Source: Tritrichomonas musculus
Taxonomy: Eukaryota; Parabasalia; Tritrichomonadida; Tritrichomonadidae
DNA length: 64,000 nt
Reading direction: 5' to 3'
NCBI GenBank assembly: GCA_039105265.1
Contig: JAPFFF010000001.1
Span: forward strand, 11,346,001 to 11,410,000
The first letter of the stretch is position 1. Every line of letters starts with the position of its first letter. Positions 48,901 to 57,946 of the stretch are shown in pieces. The position numbers and the translations under genes were made by a program. The notes below the pieces were generated by a model that was not told where the DNA came from, ran no database searches, and worked only from the letters and a program-made list of their open reading frames with translations.

Positions 48901-50034
48901 TATAATTGTGTTGTTTCGACCTCGGAAATCATCAAATCCAATATTCATGGTCATCCCTTCTGTACCAGTAACATATAAACGAATCGTACGGTTAATTGAA
49001 TGAGAAATATCTGACTTAAACCATGGTTCTTTGCCTGTAACATAATTTTCAATTGGTATATAAAATGAATCACACTCTAAATGCTCTATACATCGAATTA
49101 AGCGGCTTTTCATGCAAAGACAATACTTTACATCTGTACTATTGAAAACTTCATCTTCTGATCCTTCAGTTTCATCATTTTTAATATATTTTATCTGATT
49201 GCTGAAATATTGTGGGTATTCTGCAAATTCATCATTAACTATATAACGATGAAAAAAAGAATTTTCATCTTCTAAAGGTCTTGAATTGTTTATGGTTAAA
49301 ATGTTTTGATTTTGAAGCTTTTGTTTTGAATGTAATGATTTAATAATTTTTGAATAGAAATTACTAGGAAGTGATGAATTAAACTTATTTCGATTTGAAT
49401 TTTCTGTTTTATAGCTTTCAATATTATTATCAGAAACCTCAAAGTTTGTTTTTTCTGGTAAAATATTCTTGTATTCGTTTTGTAAAACATAAATTTTGGC
49501 TGTTGGTTTAACACGTGAAGTCAGTTTATATTGAATGCAAACAATATTTGAAAAAAAATTGTTTTTTAATGAAAATCCATCTGTAGTTAAATAATTGGTA
49601 AAAAAATCTATTTTTCCATTTGGAGAGTATATGATTGATCTAGACAATATTATAGAATTAATATGAATTTTAGTTTGATCAAAAAGTATGCTAACTTTAG
49701 TAGCTTTAATATTAGTATCTTCATTTGTATTATAAAAATATATAAATTGATTTTTAGTGCCACCATTTATATCAAAAAATTTAATAGTTGTGTTTGAAAC
49801 ATCGATTACTAAAGGAAAATTTCTATCAAATCCATAAACGGTGAAATTTATTCTATCGAGTTGAGTAGATTTAATAAACTTTTGAAAATCAACATAATCA
49901 ATTATGTTTTCGTCATCTATGCAAATTTTGGATGTAATAGCAAATTCTGATTGTTTATTGGATTTTATAGATTTTAAAACGCAAAAGTGATTAGATTTAG
50001 AGTATGAGAAAAGAATCAAGAGACTGATTAGCAT
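45973..50034 (-). CDS. large type I membrane protein, surface candidate
   Basis: 1353 residues. A hydrophobic start (MLISLLILFSYS) is a probable signal peptide. The ectodomain of about 1130 residues is rich in Ser, Asn, Ile and Phe with many N-glycosylation sequons (for example NDSI, NVSL, NRTI) and beta-strand-like patterning. It has a small Cys group (CLCMKSRLIRCIEHLEC near 300), so it is not Cys-rich. One membrane span near 1152-1181 (TFLALAVAVFIVCITFCII) is followed by a cytosolic tail of about 170 residues with alternating acidic (DDDESDDSD) and basic (KRKKKKKRQKKKK) runs. Trichomonads have families of such proteins at the cell surface; ligand unknown. The middle of the gene (about 46700-48750) is GC-rich, both ends AT-rich. 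Divergent from the next gene, 215 bases apart. Confidence 0.8.
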   Translation of the reverse strand: MLISLLILFSYSKSNHFCVLKSIKSNKQSEFAITSKICIDDENIIDYVDFQKFIKSTQLDRINFTVYGFDRNFPLVIDVSNTTIKFFDINGGTKNQFIYFYNTNEDTNIKATKVSILFDQTKIHINSIILSRSIIYSPNGKIDFFTNYLTTDGFSLKNNFFSNIVCIQYKLTSRVKPTAKIYVLQNEYKNILPEKTNFEVSDNNIESYKTENSNRNKFNSSLPSNFYSKIIKSLHSKQKLQNQNILTINNSRPLEDENSFFHRYIVNDEFAEYPQYFSNQIKYIKNDETEGSEDEVFNSTDVKYCLCMKSRLIRCIEHLECDSFYIPIENYVTGKEPWFKSDISHSINRTIRLYVTGTEGMTMNIGFDDFRGRNNTIIFNPANPNSPVYLSITGKYMSSSLSQRAVFSLIFNNINRVSIDPDMVQNLNDVMLRQSPLFIRPSHHLTLHRLITDTRSIESFEGTLYMTEFLVLNNSYPLQLDGTLFLDEGCFIYVPQVSLFPNIFINDEYIIFSDEDQDNDLVLYFSELSENPKNWTFYMSNEISVEAGQTLSSINISLKTNSESTIPLLFIFDIQYQDISLFFDDISKLSESMHFEVVTSESASVRSTLEIQIDYTEQPKNMLFKRITGNIDLVLLTAKTIQYFLDNSNPAYCFEGDTSERNSSDCQGINLYGLHSLTFYVYNSMTRCKFENDSISIFFGTDFISFSAVLTNTIQVIAEVEKPLMMSIDQNLTHIFPLNLIVINNNSVIEFDESFVFIVNNEDSQISHDVAKNVAIYHEALNIDLVSSSVSQIPLLSVDDPVNGVLYNTSSEIEYRIDRSTNFSLNSYRSGPKVIVNIIDENIVVPQSSFLSNEVEFIGRPFIFGFRQKSRSTYIIKNEVKFHINQSSHSGFVKGMSINSLNNYSVTSQFLQDANLYDSNELVLNDRYSDILLDENEESSSLKKVYIAEMKGLILTKSGTFSQNNDQLLSPNIKFTLLVDSLKAENISSIDVSNFEGPIIVFSDFHLDDEEITEILFSNDSIRVVGAFKKSAYLLQALPKATFEIIYDTGSSRSKSKILLDDQVTANHIIYLRVVDKKTEILKNVSLTINSPVTLFFDSTWYNVTNPEDLVINANKDVKIQTELIKMPNFTVNLYKSAVETVVIEKPKHTSTIAFYTFLALAVAVFIVCITFCIIDFCCIIKPKSVEIDLDSSSSDRSSENFPFSSISSLYEYYSDDEYYDDENSIQEKEIENENDQNANNNLNNNSDDTKKMSITAYGNTTAEWRAEFLKKRRRRTYTNGEDVYRDDDESDDSDRNDFVAQNDEYDADNKRKKKKKRQKKKKQNDIDYNQNQNNEVAPFEEIYYDDDDNDNY

Positions 50035-50249
50035 TTTTCTGAACTGCTACGATTATTTTTAATTTAAAATAATTCAAATATTCAAAATTTTGAAAAAAAT
50101 TACCATCATATTGAAATTTTGAATTCAGGCGTTGGTAAGAATTTACGGTTAAGGTCAAAAATCTACTTATACCGCCAGACTATAAACTTTATTCTTTCAA
50201 TTTTTCAGATTCATTTAAAAAGTTCGATCAATCAAAATCCAAAGGCTTA

Positions 50250-51629
50250 ATGATGATTTTCATTCTTTCATCTCTCCTTTTGAAAATAAATGACTTTGGG
50301 AAAAAAACATTTAATTCTACAGCAGATCCACCATCTTTCCAACTTCCATATATAATTTTTCCATATTTTTTAAATCAAGCTAATCAACTTCAGATTTTTA
50401 ATGAATTTCAAGATTCTATTAAAAATGATACAGAAGTCGCTACAGCATCAATTGATTGCTTATCTAGTAGAACTGCATGTTCCAAGCTTATGCTTCAACC
50501 TGGGTTTGTTCATATTTCATATCCACCTCATATGCCAAATATTAATATTAAAAAATTAGATAAGCCAATTGATTCGCTTGAATCATTAAATCAAGTTTAT
50601 GAAAAAATAGTAAATGGTAATGTTCAAACATTTCATAAAGGAGTAATTGATAATATATATGAAAAAATGGATGCAAACTGTTCGGAAAAAATTTATCCTG
50701 CATTTGTTTTAGCATCTAAAAATCAAAATTTGGATGATTTAAATGAAAAGTTATCTGCATTCAAACAGATTGCGTTAGAATATATACAAACAGATATTTT
50801 ATTTGCTTATGTCGATGAACCATCAATTTACGATGCTTTCAAAATTGCACCTAAAACTGAGCTCATCTATATATCCCCTTCACATAAAAACACAATTTTT
50901 AATCCTGGCACAACTGATCAATTTCAATTTGATGTCGAAGATAATAAATTATCCAGCTATTTTTCAACGTCGAATGTTGATTTTACAATCGATGATCTTA
51001 GACATTTCGTTGAAATTCATAGAACTCCATTCTTTGCTGATCCATACCAATATCATCTCGATAGCTCATCAACGTTTTTTCTAGCTGTTGTTAATGGTGA
51101 CAAGATTTTAAAGAAAAAAGAAATAATTAGCAAGTTAAAGGAATACCATCATCGATTTCCAGTTGTTTTTATTGATAATTCAAAGAATCCATTTTTATCT
51201 TCTTCTGTTTGTCGAAATTTCAACAAAATCCTGCGTACTACTTCGGACTACTCTTCTGATTCTTGTTTAGCTTTAGTTAACTTCAAAGAAGCTCGTTCAA
51301 TTGTCTTAAATCAAACTTTAAATGAGAATTTCAGTTTGAGCTTGAATGAAATCATTGAAACAATGGATAATTTCAATATTTTATACAACGAATCAACATC
51401 TTTTAGTCAAAAAATGTTTCAAAAGCTCATGCTTCAACTTCAATTTAATCAGCATACTTTAATTGCTTTTGCATCTACTCTGCTTTCAGGAATGATTGTT
51501 CTCTCAGGAATGTTTTTATCTTTTAAAAATGAAAGAAATAAGAAAACGACAAAAGAATTTAAGAATTTCCCTCAAATGCAAAGAGTTAACAATATAAAAA
51601 AGGACGACGAAAAAGATAAAAAAGAATAA
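50250..51629 (+). CDS. ER membrane protein with degenerate thioredoxin-like fold
   Basis: 459 residues. A short hydrophobic N-terminus (MMIFILSSLLLKI) suggests a weak signal peptide. An early block, ATASIDCLSSRTACSKLMLQ then PGFVHISYP, has the layout of the second half of a thioredoxin domain (VDC...C...YPT), but no CxxC active site occurs before it, so the protein would be redox-inactive. A membrane span near 410-430 (LIAFASTLLSGMIVLSGMFL) is followed by a basic tail ending KDKKE, which fits the KxKxx ER retrieval signal. This is the layout of TMX-like or PDI-like ER membrane proteins; PDI-family placement is by eye. AAAAAGTT is at 50217-50224. Confidence 0.6.
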   Translation: MMIFILSSLLLKINDFGKKTFNSTADPPSFQLPYIIFPYFLNQANQLQIFNEFQDSIKNDTEVATASIDCLSSRTACSKLMLQPGFVHISYPPHMPNINIKKLDKPIDSLESLNQVYEKIVNGNVQTFHKGVIDNIYEKMDANCSEKIYPAFVLASKNQNLDDLNEKLSAFKQIALEYIQTDILFAYVDEPSIYDAFKIAPKTELIYISPSHKNTIFNPGTTDQFQFDVEDNKLSSYFSTSNVDFTIDDLRHFVEIHRTPFFADPYQYHLDSSSTFFLAVVNGDKILKKKEIISKLKEYHHRFPVVFIDNSKNPFLSSSVCRNFNKILRTTSDYSSDSCLALVNFKEARSIVLNQTLNENFSLSLNEIIETMDNFNILYNESTSFSQKMFQKLMLQLQFNQHTLIAFASTLLSGMIVLSGMFLSFKNERNKKTTKEFKNFPQMQRVNNIKKDDEKDKKE

Positions 51630-52102
51630 GGATCAATGTTATGTTTTTACTACTATTTTTCATTAGATTTATGTTATTTTTATTAGAAGAACATAATATT
51701 TATTTTTTTCGCTATGTTCATGTATTTTATATTATATAATCATTAATGGCAAATCTGTCTTTCAAAATAAACATTAATTATGATTTATCTTTCTATATTT
51801 TTTTATACTTTCTCCATTTATAATAACATGCTATTATTGATAGATAAGTTATTTGGTCTAAACTAGATCATTATTGCCCATAACTCTTCTTTAACCTATA
51901 TTATAGATTATTTTCTTGCAATCTCTATATATAATATTCTCAATGATTTACTTTATAAAATTAATGATTATTTCATGATAAATTTATCAATGTTATATAT
52001 TATTAGCAGATATATTTATGTTTTAAATTTAATTCATTTAATTGATTCAATAAATTGGCCTTCAATTCAATTTTTTCAGAAAAGAGTATTTTAAAATCTT
52101 TG
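51630..52102. other. gene-free AT-rich gap
   Basis: 473 bases. The non-coding TTTTTCAGA at 52072-52080 lies 23 bases before the SNARE start. No gene or repeat seen. Confidence 0.5.
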
Positions 52103-52810
52103 ATGGATCCTTTTTATTTAATTAAGCAGGAAATAGCAACAGATGTTGAGCATATTCAAGAGCTTGTTGATACTAGGAATGATATGATCCATGATCCTCG
52201 TGGAGTCAATTTTGATGTCTTTAAAAATTTAGGGGTTCAATCAACGAATGAAATCAATTCTGTTTTAGGCTTATTAAAAGATACAGAAGAAACAATCGAA
52301 CATGTTAGAGCTAATCCAAGCAATTTTCCTCAAGTCATAGAAACTGAACTTCAAAATAGAGCAAATTTCTGTAATGAAACAAGAGAAAAAATTAAAAAAC
52401 TTGAGGAAACAATAAAAGAACAATCTACTCAAATTAGCCAATCAGTTCAATATATTAAAAAAATATCATCTACTGATCCAAATGATTTTGAGGCACTTAA
52501 TAGTGAACCAAATGATATAAATGGCAATGAATTAGCTTCAACCTTTTTAGAACAGCATGACGAAGAAATTAATCATATAGATGAAATGGCAAAAACACAA
52601 TATCAGTTGGCAAGACAGATTAGTAATGAGCTTGATGAGCAGCAACAAATTATAATTGAGCTCGATGAAGGCATTGATTCTGCTTCTGATGCAATGAAAT
52701 CAGTAACAGACCAGATAAAAAAAGTCATTGAGAATGAAGGGAAATTGCCAACAGGAATCGCCTTTGTTCTAGCAATTATTCTAATTCTTCTGCTCTTTAT
52801 TGCAATTTAA
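52103..52810 (+). CDS. syntaxin-6-like Qc-SNARE
   Basis: 235 residues from the ATG at 52103; the longest frame begins with TTG at 52055 and its extra 16 residues are not conserved. The N-terminal syntaxin-6 domain is clear: MDPFYLIKQEI (human MEDPFFVVKGEV), later KDTEETIEHVRANPSNFP (human LDETISIVEANPRKF) and LQNRANFCNETREKI. The SNARE helix is about 160-213 with a central-layer Gln in LDEQQQIIIELDEGI. The tail anchor is GIAFVLAIILILLLFIAI, at the very C-terminus. Syntaxin 6/10/Tlg1 works in endosome to trans-Golgi transport with syntaxin 16, Vti1a and VAMP4-type partners. Confidence 0.9.
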   Translation: MDPFYLIKQEIATDVEHIQELVDTRNDMIHDPRGVNFDVFKNLGVQSTNEINSVLGLLKDTEETIEHVRANPSNFPQVIETELQNRANFCNETREKIKKLEETIKEQSTQISQSVQYIKKISSTDPNDFEALNSEPNDINGNELASTFLEQHDEEINHIDEMAKTQYQLARQISNELDEQQQIIIELDEGIDSASDAMKSVTDQIKKVIENEGKLPTGIAFVLAIILILLLFIAI

Positions 52811-53328
52811 GGGGAAATATTAATTGTCTTTATTTGTTAAAAATTATATAAAAATTTACTATCTATTTAAATCAAGATTTATGTTTGGAAACATATTTTT
52901 CACAATCAATTATAAAGTTATCTCATAATTGTATAGGTGGTTCTCAGTTTTTGTTTAATTGGCAATCTTCAACTGATGAAGATAAGATATACATAACATG
53001 CACAGAGCCATTTCTTATGATTTTATGAATAAAGAAAAGAGTATAAACTATTTAAATCTTTAATGATTAACGTTATATAAATCAATAAAATAATTTCTTG
53101 AGTTTTTATTACCAAATATATTAATATTAATTTCGCTCAATATTTTTGATTATACTCATTCCTTCTATATCATAGTTCGCATTATAATCATTCATGTTTT
53201 TAAATAAATTAATTATCGATCATTTTTTTGATCAACATTTTTAATTCACATGATTTCTGTTTCAATTTTCTGATCAACATTTTCTTAAAAAGTGAAATGA
53301 TGGTTATTGAATCATTTTTTTTCGTAAA
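52811..53328. other. gene-free AT-rich gap
   Basis: 518 bases, no gene seen. A direct repeat of TTTCTGATCAACATTTT-like sequence is near 53231-53283 (GATCAACATTTT twice). AAAAAGTG at 53287-53294 is a one-base variant of the shared promoter motif. Confidence 0.5.
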
Positions 53329-54576
53329 ATGATGCGAAAACTTGTTCCATTCGAAAAATCTTATCTCGTTGGAAATATTTATGTCCATCTTGCAATGAGA
53401 TTTAAAGATAAAAAAGCTGTTGATAAAAATTTGGAAAAGCTATCCAATTTTGTTTCTGCTTTGCATTCAAAAACAGATGGAGAAAATTTATATTTTGAAA
53501 AGCAAGAAGTTCCTGTTTTTACAATTCCTTCTAATATAAAGAATTTGCTTGATCAATGCAATTATGTTGCTCATAATAATCTTAGACCACATAAAGATGC
53601 ATTGGCTTCACTTTCAGTTTCGAATGATTCAATTGTATTAGCTGCAAACCATTCTATATTAGATGGTGGGGGTATTAAGTACGTTTATGAAACAATTTGT
53701 GATGAAAAAGAAACTCCACCTCCTTCAATGTCAAAATGCGTTTTCGAGCCGTTTTATGAACAAATGAAAAGCACGAAATATGATGTTCATTCATGTTATG
53801 GTGACCCCAAAGCCACACGTTATTTTGTTAAAGATACTAAAGAACTTTATTATGATTCAAACCTAGCCTTTTCAAGAGGAGAAATCAAGTTCAACCAAAT
53901 GCAAATTTATGATAAGAAGTCAAGAAAAGTTCACGGTTTAAGTGAAGCATTTTTCGCTGCGATGATATTATCAATGTGTGCGCAAACTGGAGATTTTTCA
54001 AAGAAAGGACTTTGTGAAGTTTTTGGTACCAGGCCTCTCATTAAAGATATAAGAGGATATGAGCAAGGCTTATTTGTGACTAGTTTTCCTGTATCTGCTG
54101 AAGCCGATAGAGATACAACGATCAAAGAATTTATGAAAAGACTAAGAGCCGATTTAAATTATCAAATTTCACACGGTGCGCATTTTGCAACAATGCGAAA
54201 TTTCAATGAAAATATAAATGACGAGTTGGTGCCAGGATTCCCGTTAATAATGTCATCACTTGGTGATTTTAAAGTGCATGGTCCTGTGACTGATGCCTGT
54301 GTTTTCACCAACGGAAAAACAAATCCTGCACCTTTTGGATATACATCGTTTTTGCTTTATTCTCTAACAAAAGGAAATGAATCAACAATGAAGATACACT
54401 CTCATTATATTGCAGATTTGACGAGCAGGAGAGAGAATTTGGCTTTTATGAAAGCATGTAGCAAATTCTTAACTGAAATTCCTCTCACAGCCAAATGTGG
54501 TGATGCTTTAGATATTTTGAGTGAATACCAAAATAATATTATTAAGAATAACTCCAAAGTTTGCAAAACATTTTAA
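53329..54576 (+). CDS. CoA-dependent acyltransferase of the condensation / alcohol-acetyltransferase superfamily
   Basis: 415 residues. The superfamily catalytic motif HxxxDG is present as NHSILDGGG (H108, D112) in the expected place, after LSVSNDSIVLAA. A second half with RPLIKDIRGYEQGLF, SSLGDFKVHGP and PAPFGYTSFLLYS corresponds to the C-terminal lobe, where DFG-W or floor-loop motifs lie. Proteins with this fold use an acyl-CoA or carrier-bound acyl group to acylate an alcohol or amine. A single stand-alone domain without carrier proteins argues for a small-molecule acetyltransferase rather than a peptide synthetase. No signal peptide, so cytosolic. Substrate unknown. Confidence 0.75.
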   Translation: MMRKLVPFEKSYLVGNIYVHLAMRFKDKKAVDKNLEKLSNFVSALHSKTDGENLYFEKQEVPVFTIPSNIKNLLDQCNYVAHNNLRPHKDALASLSVSNDSIVLAANHSILDGGGIKYVYETICDEKETPPPSMSKCVFEPFYEQMKSTKYDVHSCYGDPKATRYFVKDTKELYYDSNLAFSRGEIKFNQMQIYDKKSRKVHGLSEAFFAAMILSMCAQTGDFSKKGLCEVFGTRPLIKDIRGYEQGLFVTSFPVSAEADRDTTIKEFMKRLRADLNYQISHGAHFATMRNFNENINDELVPGFPLIMSSLGDFKVHGPVTDACVFTNGKTNPAPFGYTSFLLYSLTKGNESTMKIHSHYIADLTSRRENLAFMKACSKFLTEIPLTAKCGDALDILSEYQNNIIKNNSKVCKTF

Positions 54577-54838
54577 ATGTTTTCTAATCTTAGCAAGCCT
54601 ATTTGTATTAATTCAAAATAATTAGGGCATACTAAATAATTCAGTTTTTTTTTTTTTTTTTTTTTTTTTGTTCAAATAGTCTATAATTACAATTACATAA
54701 TTATTGATGATTATGTAATTGAAGTGCATTACAGCTTTTTTTAATGTTGTTTATTCAGGGAAAAAAAAACTAAAAAAAAAGAAATGATAAACTTGCACTA
54801 AACTTAAATCTTTACTTTAAGATTTAGAAGTAATTGAT
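54577..54838. other. gap between convergent genes with poly-T
   Basis: 262 bases holding both 3' UTRs, with an uninterrupted run of about 25 T at 54645-54669. A 12-base hairpin GTAATTGTAATTATA-type lies next to it (ACAATTACATAATTA/TGATTATGTAATTG). Confidence 0.5.
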
Positions 54839-57196
54839 TTAAACGGTCTTAATTTCGATGGATTCTGATAATCCATGATCTTTATCATGAATTGTAAGTT
54901 TAAGGTTTCCAGCTTTCTTTGTGCTTCTGACGATAACGACTAATTCACCGTTGAAGAGCTTCATTTGTGGATTTGTGAATGGCTCGAGGGAAGTAGCATC
55001 GCCATTGCAAGCAGCTTGGAAGACGCCATCACCTGTTACTTCGAATGTAAGTTCGTTTGAAGCAGTTGGGCAAAGAGTTCCTTCTTTGTCGATTAATGAT
55101 ACTGTAATGAATGCCATATCATTTCCGTTTGCCTTCAATTTAAGTCCTTCGTTATCTGGGCATTCGACATTTAACTTCAGTCTTGCAGGTTCGCCAGCTG
55201 TCTTCCTTGTAGCTTCGCCGATCTTTTCGCCTTTTTCGTCATAAGCGACAACCCTTATTTCGCCTGGCTCATATTTAACATTGTTCCAACGAAGACGGAA
55301 TCTGTCCAATCTTCCTTCTTTGTTCTTCTTAATTCTTCCTTGGCTTTTACCATTTATGAAAAGTTCACCTTCAACACCATCAGTATAGCAATAAACTGGT
55401 GTAACTTCGCCTTTTCTGTCTGGCCATGTCCAATGAGGAAGTATATGAACTGTGTGATGAGTATGATTCCAATGACTTCGATACAAATAGTATCTGTCCT
55501 TTGGAAGACCAGCAAGATCGCAAATTCCAAAGTAACTGCTACGAGATGGCCAGTAATTATCATATGGAGTTGGTTCACCAAGATAATCATATCCAGTCCA
55601 AACGAATTCACCAATTACCCAAGGATAATCTTCTTGATAAACCCAATCATCATCTGGTAAGTTACTCCATGGGCACCATTCTGTATCGTAGCCATTGCAT
55701 TGGCCATCAGGATAGGTGTTGCTGTCGGATTCAGTTACTGGGAACTTATAAACGCCTCTGCTACTGACTGTAGAAGCTGTTTCTGAGCCAAGGACAAATC
55801 CTTGTGGAAGACCATCGTATCCTTTCTTGTATTTGTGTAATCTGTAGTTGAAGCCAGGAACATCCATAACTTGAGCGAATCCATTTGCAAATGCTTCATC
55901 GAAATTATCGAGACCTTGTGTGACAGTACGAGTTGGATCAAGCTTGTGGCATAAATCTTGTAAACGTAAAGCAATCTTTGAACCATTTGGATCTTTCTGT
56001 TCTGGAATTTCATTTCCAATACTCCACATTACGATTGATGGATGGTTTCTGTGGTTAAGAACAAGATTTTCAATATCTTTATCTGACCATTCATCAAAGA
56101 ATCGTGCATATCCATTCTTGCATTTAGGATATTTCCACATATCGAAACTTTCGGCCATAACCATCATTCCATATTGATCGCAAAGGTCCATTTGTAATGT
56201 AGATGGCATGTTGTGTGAAGTTCTGATAGAATCGCATCCCATTTCTTTCATGGTTTTGATCATTCTTGTAAATGCTGCTCTGTTTTCTGCTGCTCCGAGT
56301 GGTCCTTCATCATGGTGCAAGCAAACACCTTTAAATTTCCTTGTAACTCCGTTCAATTGGAATCCTTTTTCTTTGGTAATAGTTACAGTTCGAACTCCAA
56401 CATTGATCGTTTGGGTATCAATAGTTTCTCCTTTTGACTTAAGGGTGATATCAAGCTTGTACAAATATGGTGTTTCTGGAGACCAAAGATTTGGATGATT
56501 GAATTTAAGATCAGCGTGTACATTTCCTTCTGAATCTGGCTTGCTGGTGCATGAAACAACATCTTTTCCTTGAGCATCATGAAGATGAAGTTCAGCTTCG
56601 ACAGGATTTGCAGAGTCTATGCCAAGAACTTTTGAATCAACAACAACATGTGCATGTTCTTTGTTTGCATCAGCTGTTCTAACAAAGGTTCCCCAGGTTT
56701 CGAAATGTGTTTTTCCTGTTAAAACAAGCTTAACAGGACGATAAATACCACCACCTGGATACCATCTGCTGCTTTCTTCAACGTTCTTTAAGTCAACTTC
56801 GACTTGATTATCTCCATCTTTGATAAAAGGTGTAACATCGATATGAAAAGCATTATAGCCATATGCCCAATATCCAGCTTTCTTTCCATTTACTGTTACT
56901 GTTGGTTCGCTCATTGCGCCATCGAATATTAATTCAGCATTTTTGTATCCTGCTGGAACATTGACTGTGATCTTATAGTGTCCTTCGCCAATCCATGGAA
57001 GAGCTCCAGAACGTCCTGTTTTTTCAGATTTTTCTGTTTCTCCGTTTTGTTCTATTGCAACAAATTGTATGTCCCATTTTTTGTCAAAAGGTCCTTTAAT
57101 TGCCCAATCATGTGGGACTGTTACATTTTCCCAGTTGGATTTGTCACGTGAAAATGACCAGCCTTCAGAAAGAACTATTTCTTTGCGTGCGCTCAT
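54839..57196 (-). CDS. glycoside hydrolase family 2 (beta-galactosidase-like)
   Basis: 785 residues from the ATG at 57196 (MSARKE); the longer TTG frame was rejected. GH2 order is intact: sugar-binding jelly roll (about 5-160, VPHDWAIKGPFDK, SRWYPGGGIYRPV), immunoglobulin-like domain, TIM barrel from about 280 (GVCLHHDEGPLG, CDSIRTSHNMPS), acid/base Glu396 in WSIGNEIPE and probable nucleophile Glu472 in LGSETASTVSSRGVY, then extra C-terminal beta domains of the DUF4982 type. This version is typical of Bacteroidetes glycan-degrading enzymes, suggesting transfer from a gut bacterium. No signal peptide is visible, so a cytosolic or non-classically placed enzyme. Coding GC is clearly above the flanks. 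AAAAAGTT lies 64-71 bases upstream (plus-strand 57260-57267), so the gene has a host-type promoter. Substrate linkage not determined. Confidence 0.93.
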   Translation of the reverse strand: MSARKEIVLSEGWSFSRDKSNWENVTVPHDWAIKGPFDKKWDIQFVAIEQNGETEKSEKTGRSGALPWIGEGHYKITVNVPAGYKNAELIFDGAMSEPTVTVNGKKAGYWAYGYNAFHIDVTPFIKDGDNQVEVDLKNVEESSRWYPGGGIYRPVKLVLTGKTHFETWGTFVRTADANKEHAHVVVDSKVLGIDSANPVEAELHLHDAQGKDVVSCTSKPDSEGNVHADLKFNHPNLWSPETPYLYKLDITLKSKGETIDTQTINVGVRTVTITKEKGFQLNGVTRKFKGVCLHHDEGPLGAAENRAAFTRMIKTMKEMGCDSIRTSHNMPSTLQMDLCDQYGMMVMAESFDMWKYPKCKNGYARFFDEWSDKDIENLVLNHRNHPSIVMWSIGNEIPEQKDPNGSKIALRLQDLCHKLDPTRTVTQGLDNFDEAFANGFAQVMDVPGFNYRLHKYKKGYDGLPQGFVLGSETASTVSSRGVYKFPVTESDSNTYPDGQCNGYDTEWCPWSNLPDDDWVYQEDYPWVIGEFVWTGYDYLGEPTPYDNYWPSRSSYFGICDLAGLPKDRYYLYRSHWNHTHHTVHILPHWTWPDRKGEVTPVYCYTDGVEGELFINGKSQGRIKKNKEGRLDRFRLRWNNVKYEPGEIRVVAYDEKGEKIGEATRKTAGEPARLKLNVECPDNEGLKLKANGNDMAFITVSLIDKEGTLCPTASNELTFEVTGDGVFQAACNGDATSLEPFTNPQMKLFNGELVVIVRSTKKAGNLKLTIHDKDHGLSESIEIKTV

Positions 57197-57946
57197 AAAA
57201 AAGTGAAATAAAAAATAATTTTGTAACAATCAGAATTTGAAAGAATATAAAACAATCAGAACTTTTTTTGAAGCATTAAATAAACATTAATATTTTAAAG
57301 ATATATTTTAATATACTGCATAAAATAAAGATGTTTATCGTAAATAATTAATTGTGGGAAAATTCTCGTTTCAACTTTTTGAATTCCTCAACTCTTTATT
57401 TTTTTTCTCAATTTTGATAGTATATTGAATATTTAGTGGATTGAAGCCAATTGATTGTGCTAAAATATCCAAAAAAATTATTGTAATAATAAAAAACAAC
57501 TATGATTTATGTATTTATTTATTACATTAAAATGTATTCTATACTTAATTTAATTAATTTATATATTCATTAACAAGATTAGATTCCTTATTCAAAAAAA
57601 ATAAAAAAGTTTTAGATTGTTTTTCAGAAAAAGTGATAATCATATTTCTCAATTTTAAGCCTCATAAAAAGAATCCCTCTTTTTGAATTGAGTTTTTATG
57701 TATAACTTTTTTATCGATTTATAGTTATCAAATAAAAACGATAGCAAAATCCTCCACATTTATGCACATTCATAATTCTTTCAAACTGTGAAAGGTAATT
57801 GACCTAAATTAATTGATTATTTTGTTTTGTTTTGAATAACAATTTTGTTATTAATTTAGGTCTATTTACAAATGTTATTTCAAAACTTTTTGGCAATGAT
57901 CAAAGAAGATTTCTTAATTCAAAAAAAAGTAATATTATTTAATTTT
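57197..57946. other. gene-free AT-rich stretch
   Basis: 750 bases: GH2 promoter, then nothing recognisable up to the inverted-repeat element. Confidence 0.45.

Noticed and set aside
52055-52102. Longer N-terminus for the syntaxin-6-like protein
   Set aside because: It begins at TTG, not ATG, and the syntaxin-6 N-terminal motif starts exactly at the ATG at 52103. The same reasoning moved the starts of presenilin, MIT kinase, GH2 and LCAT genes.
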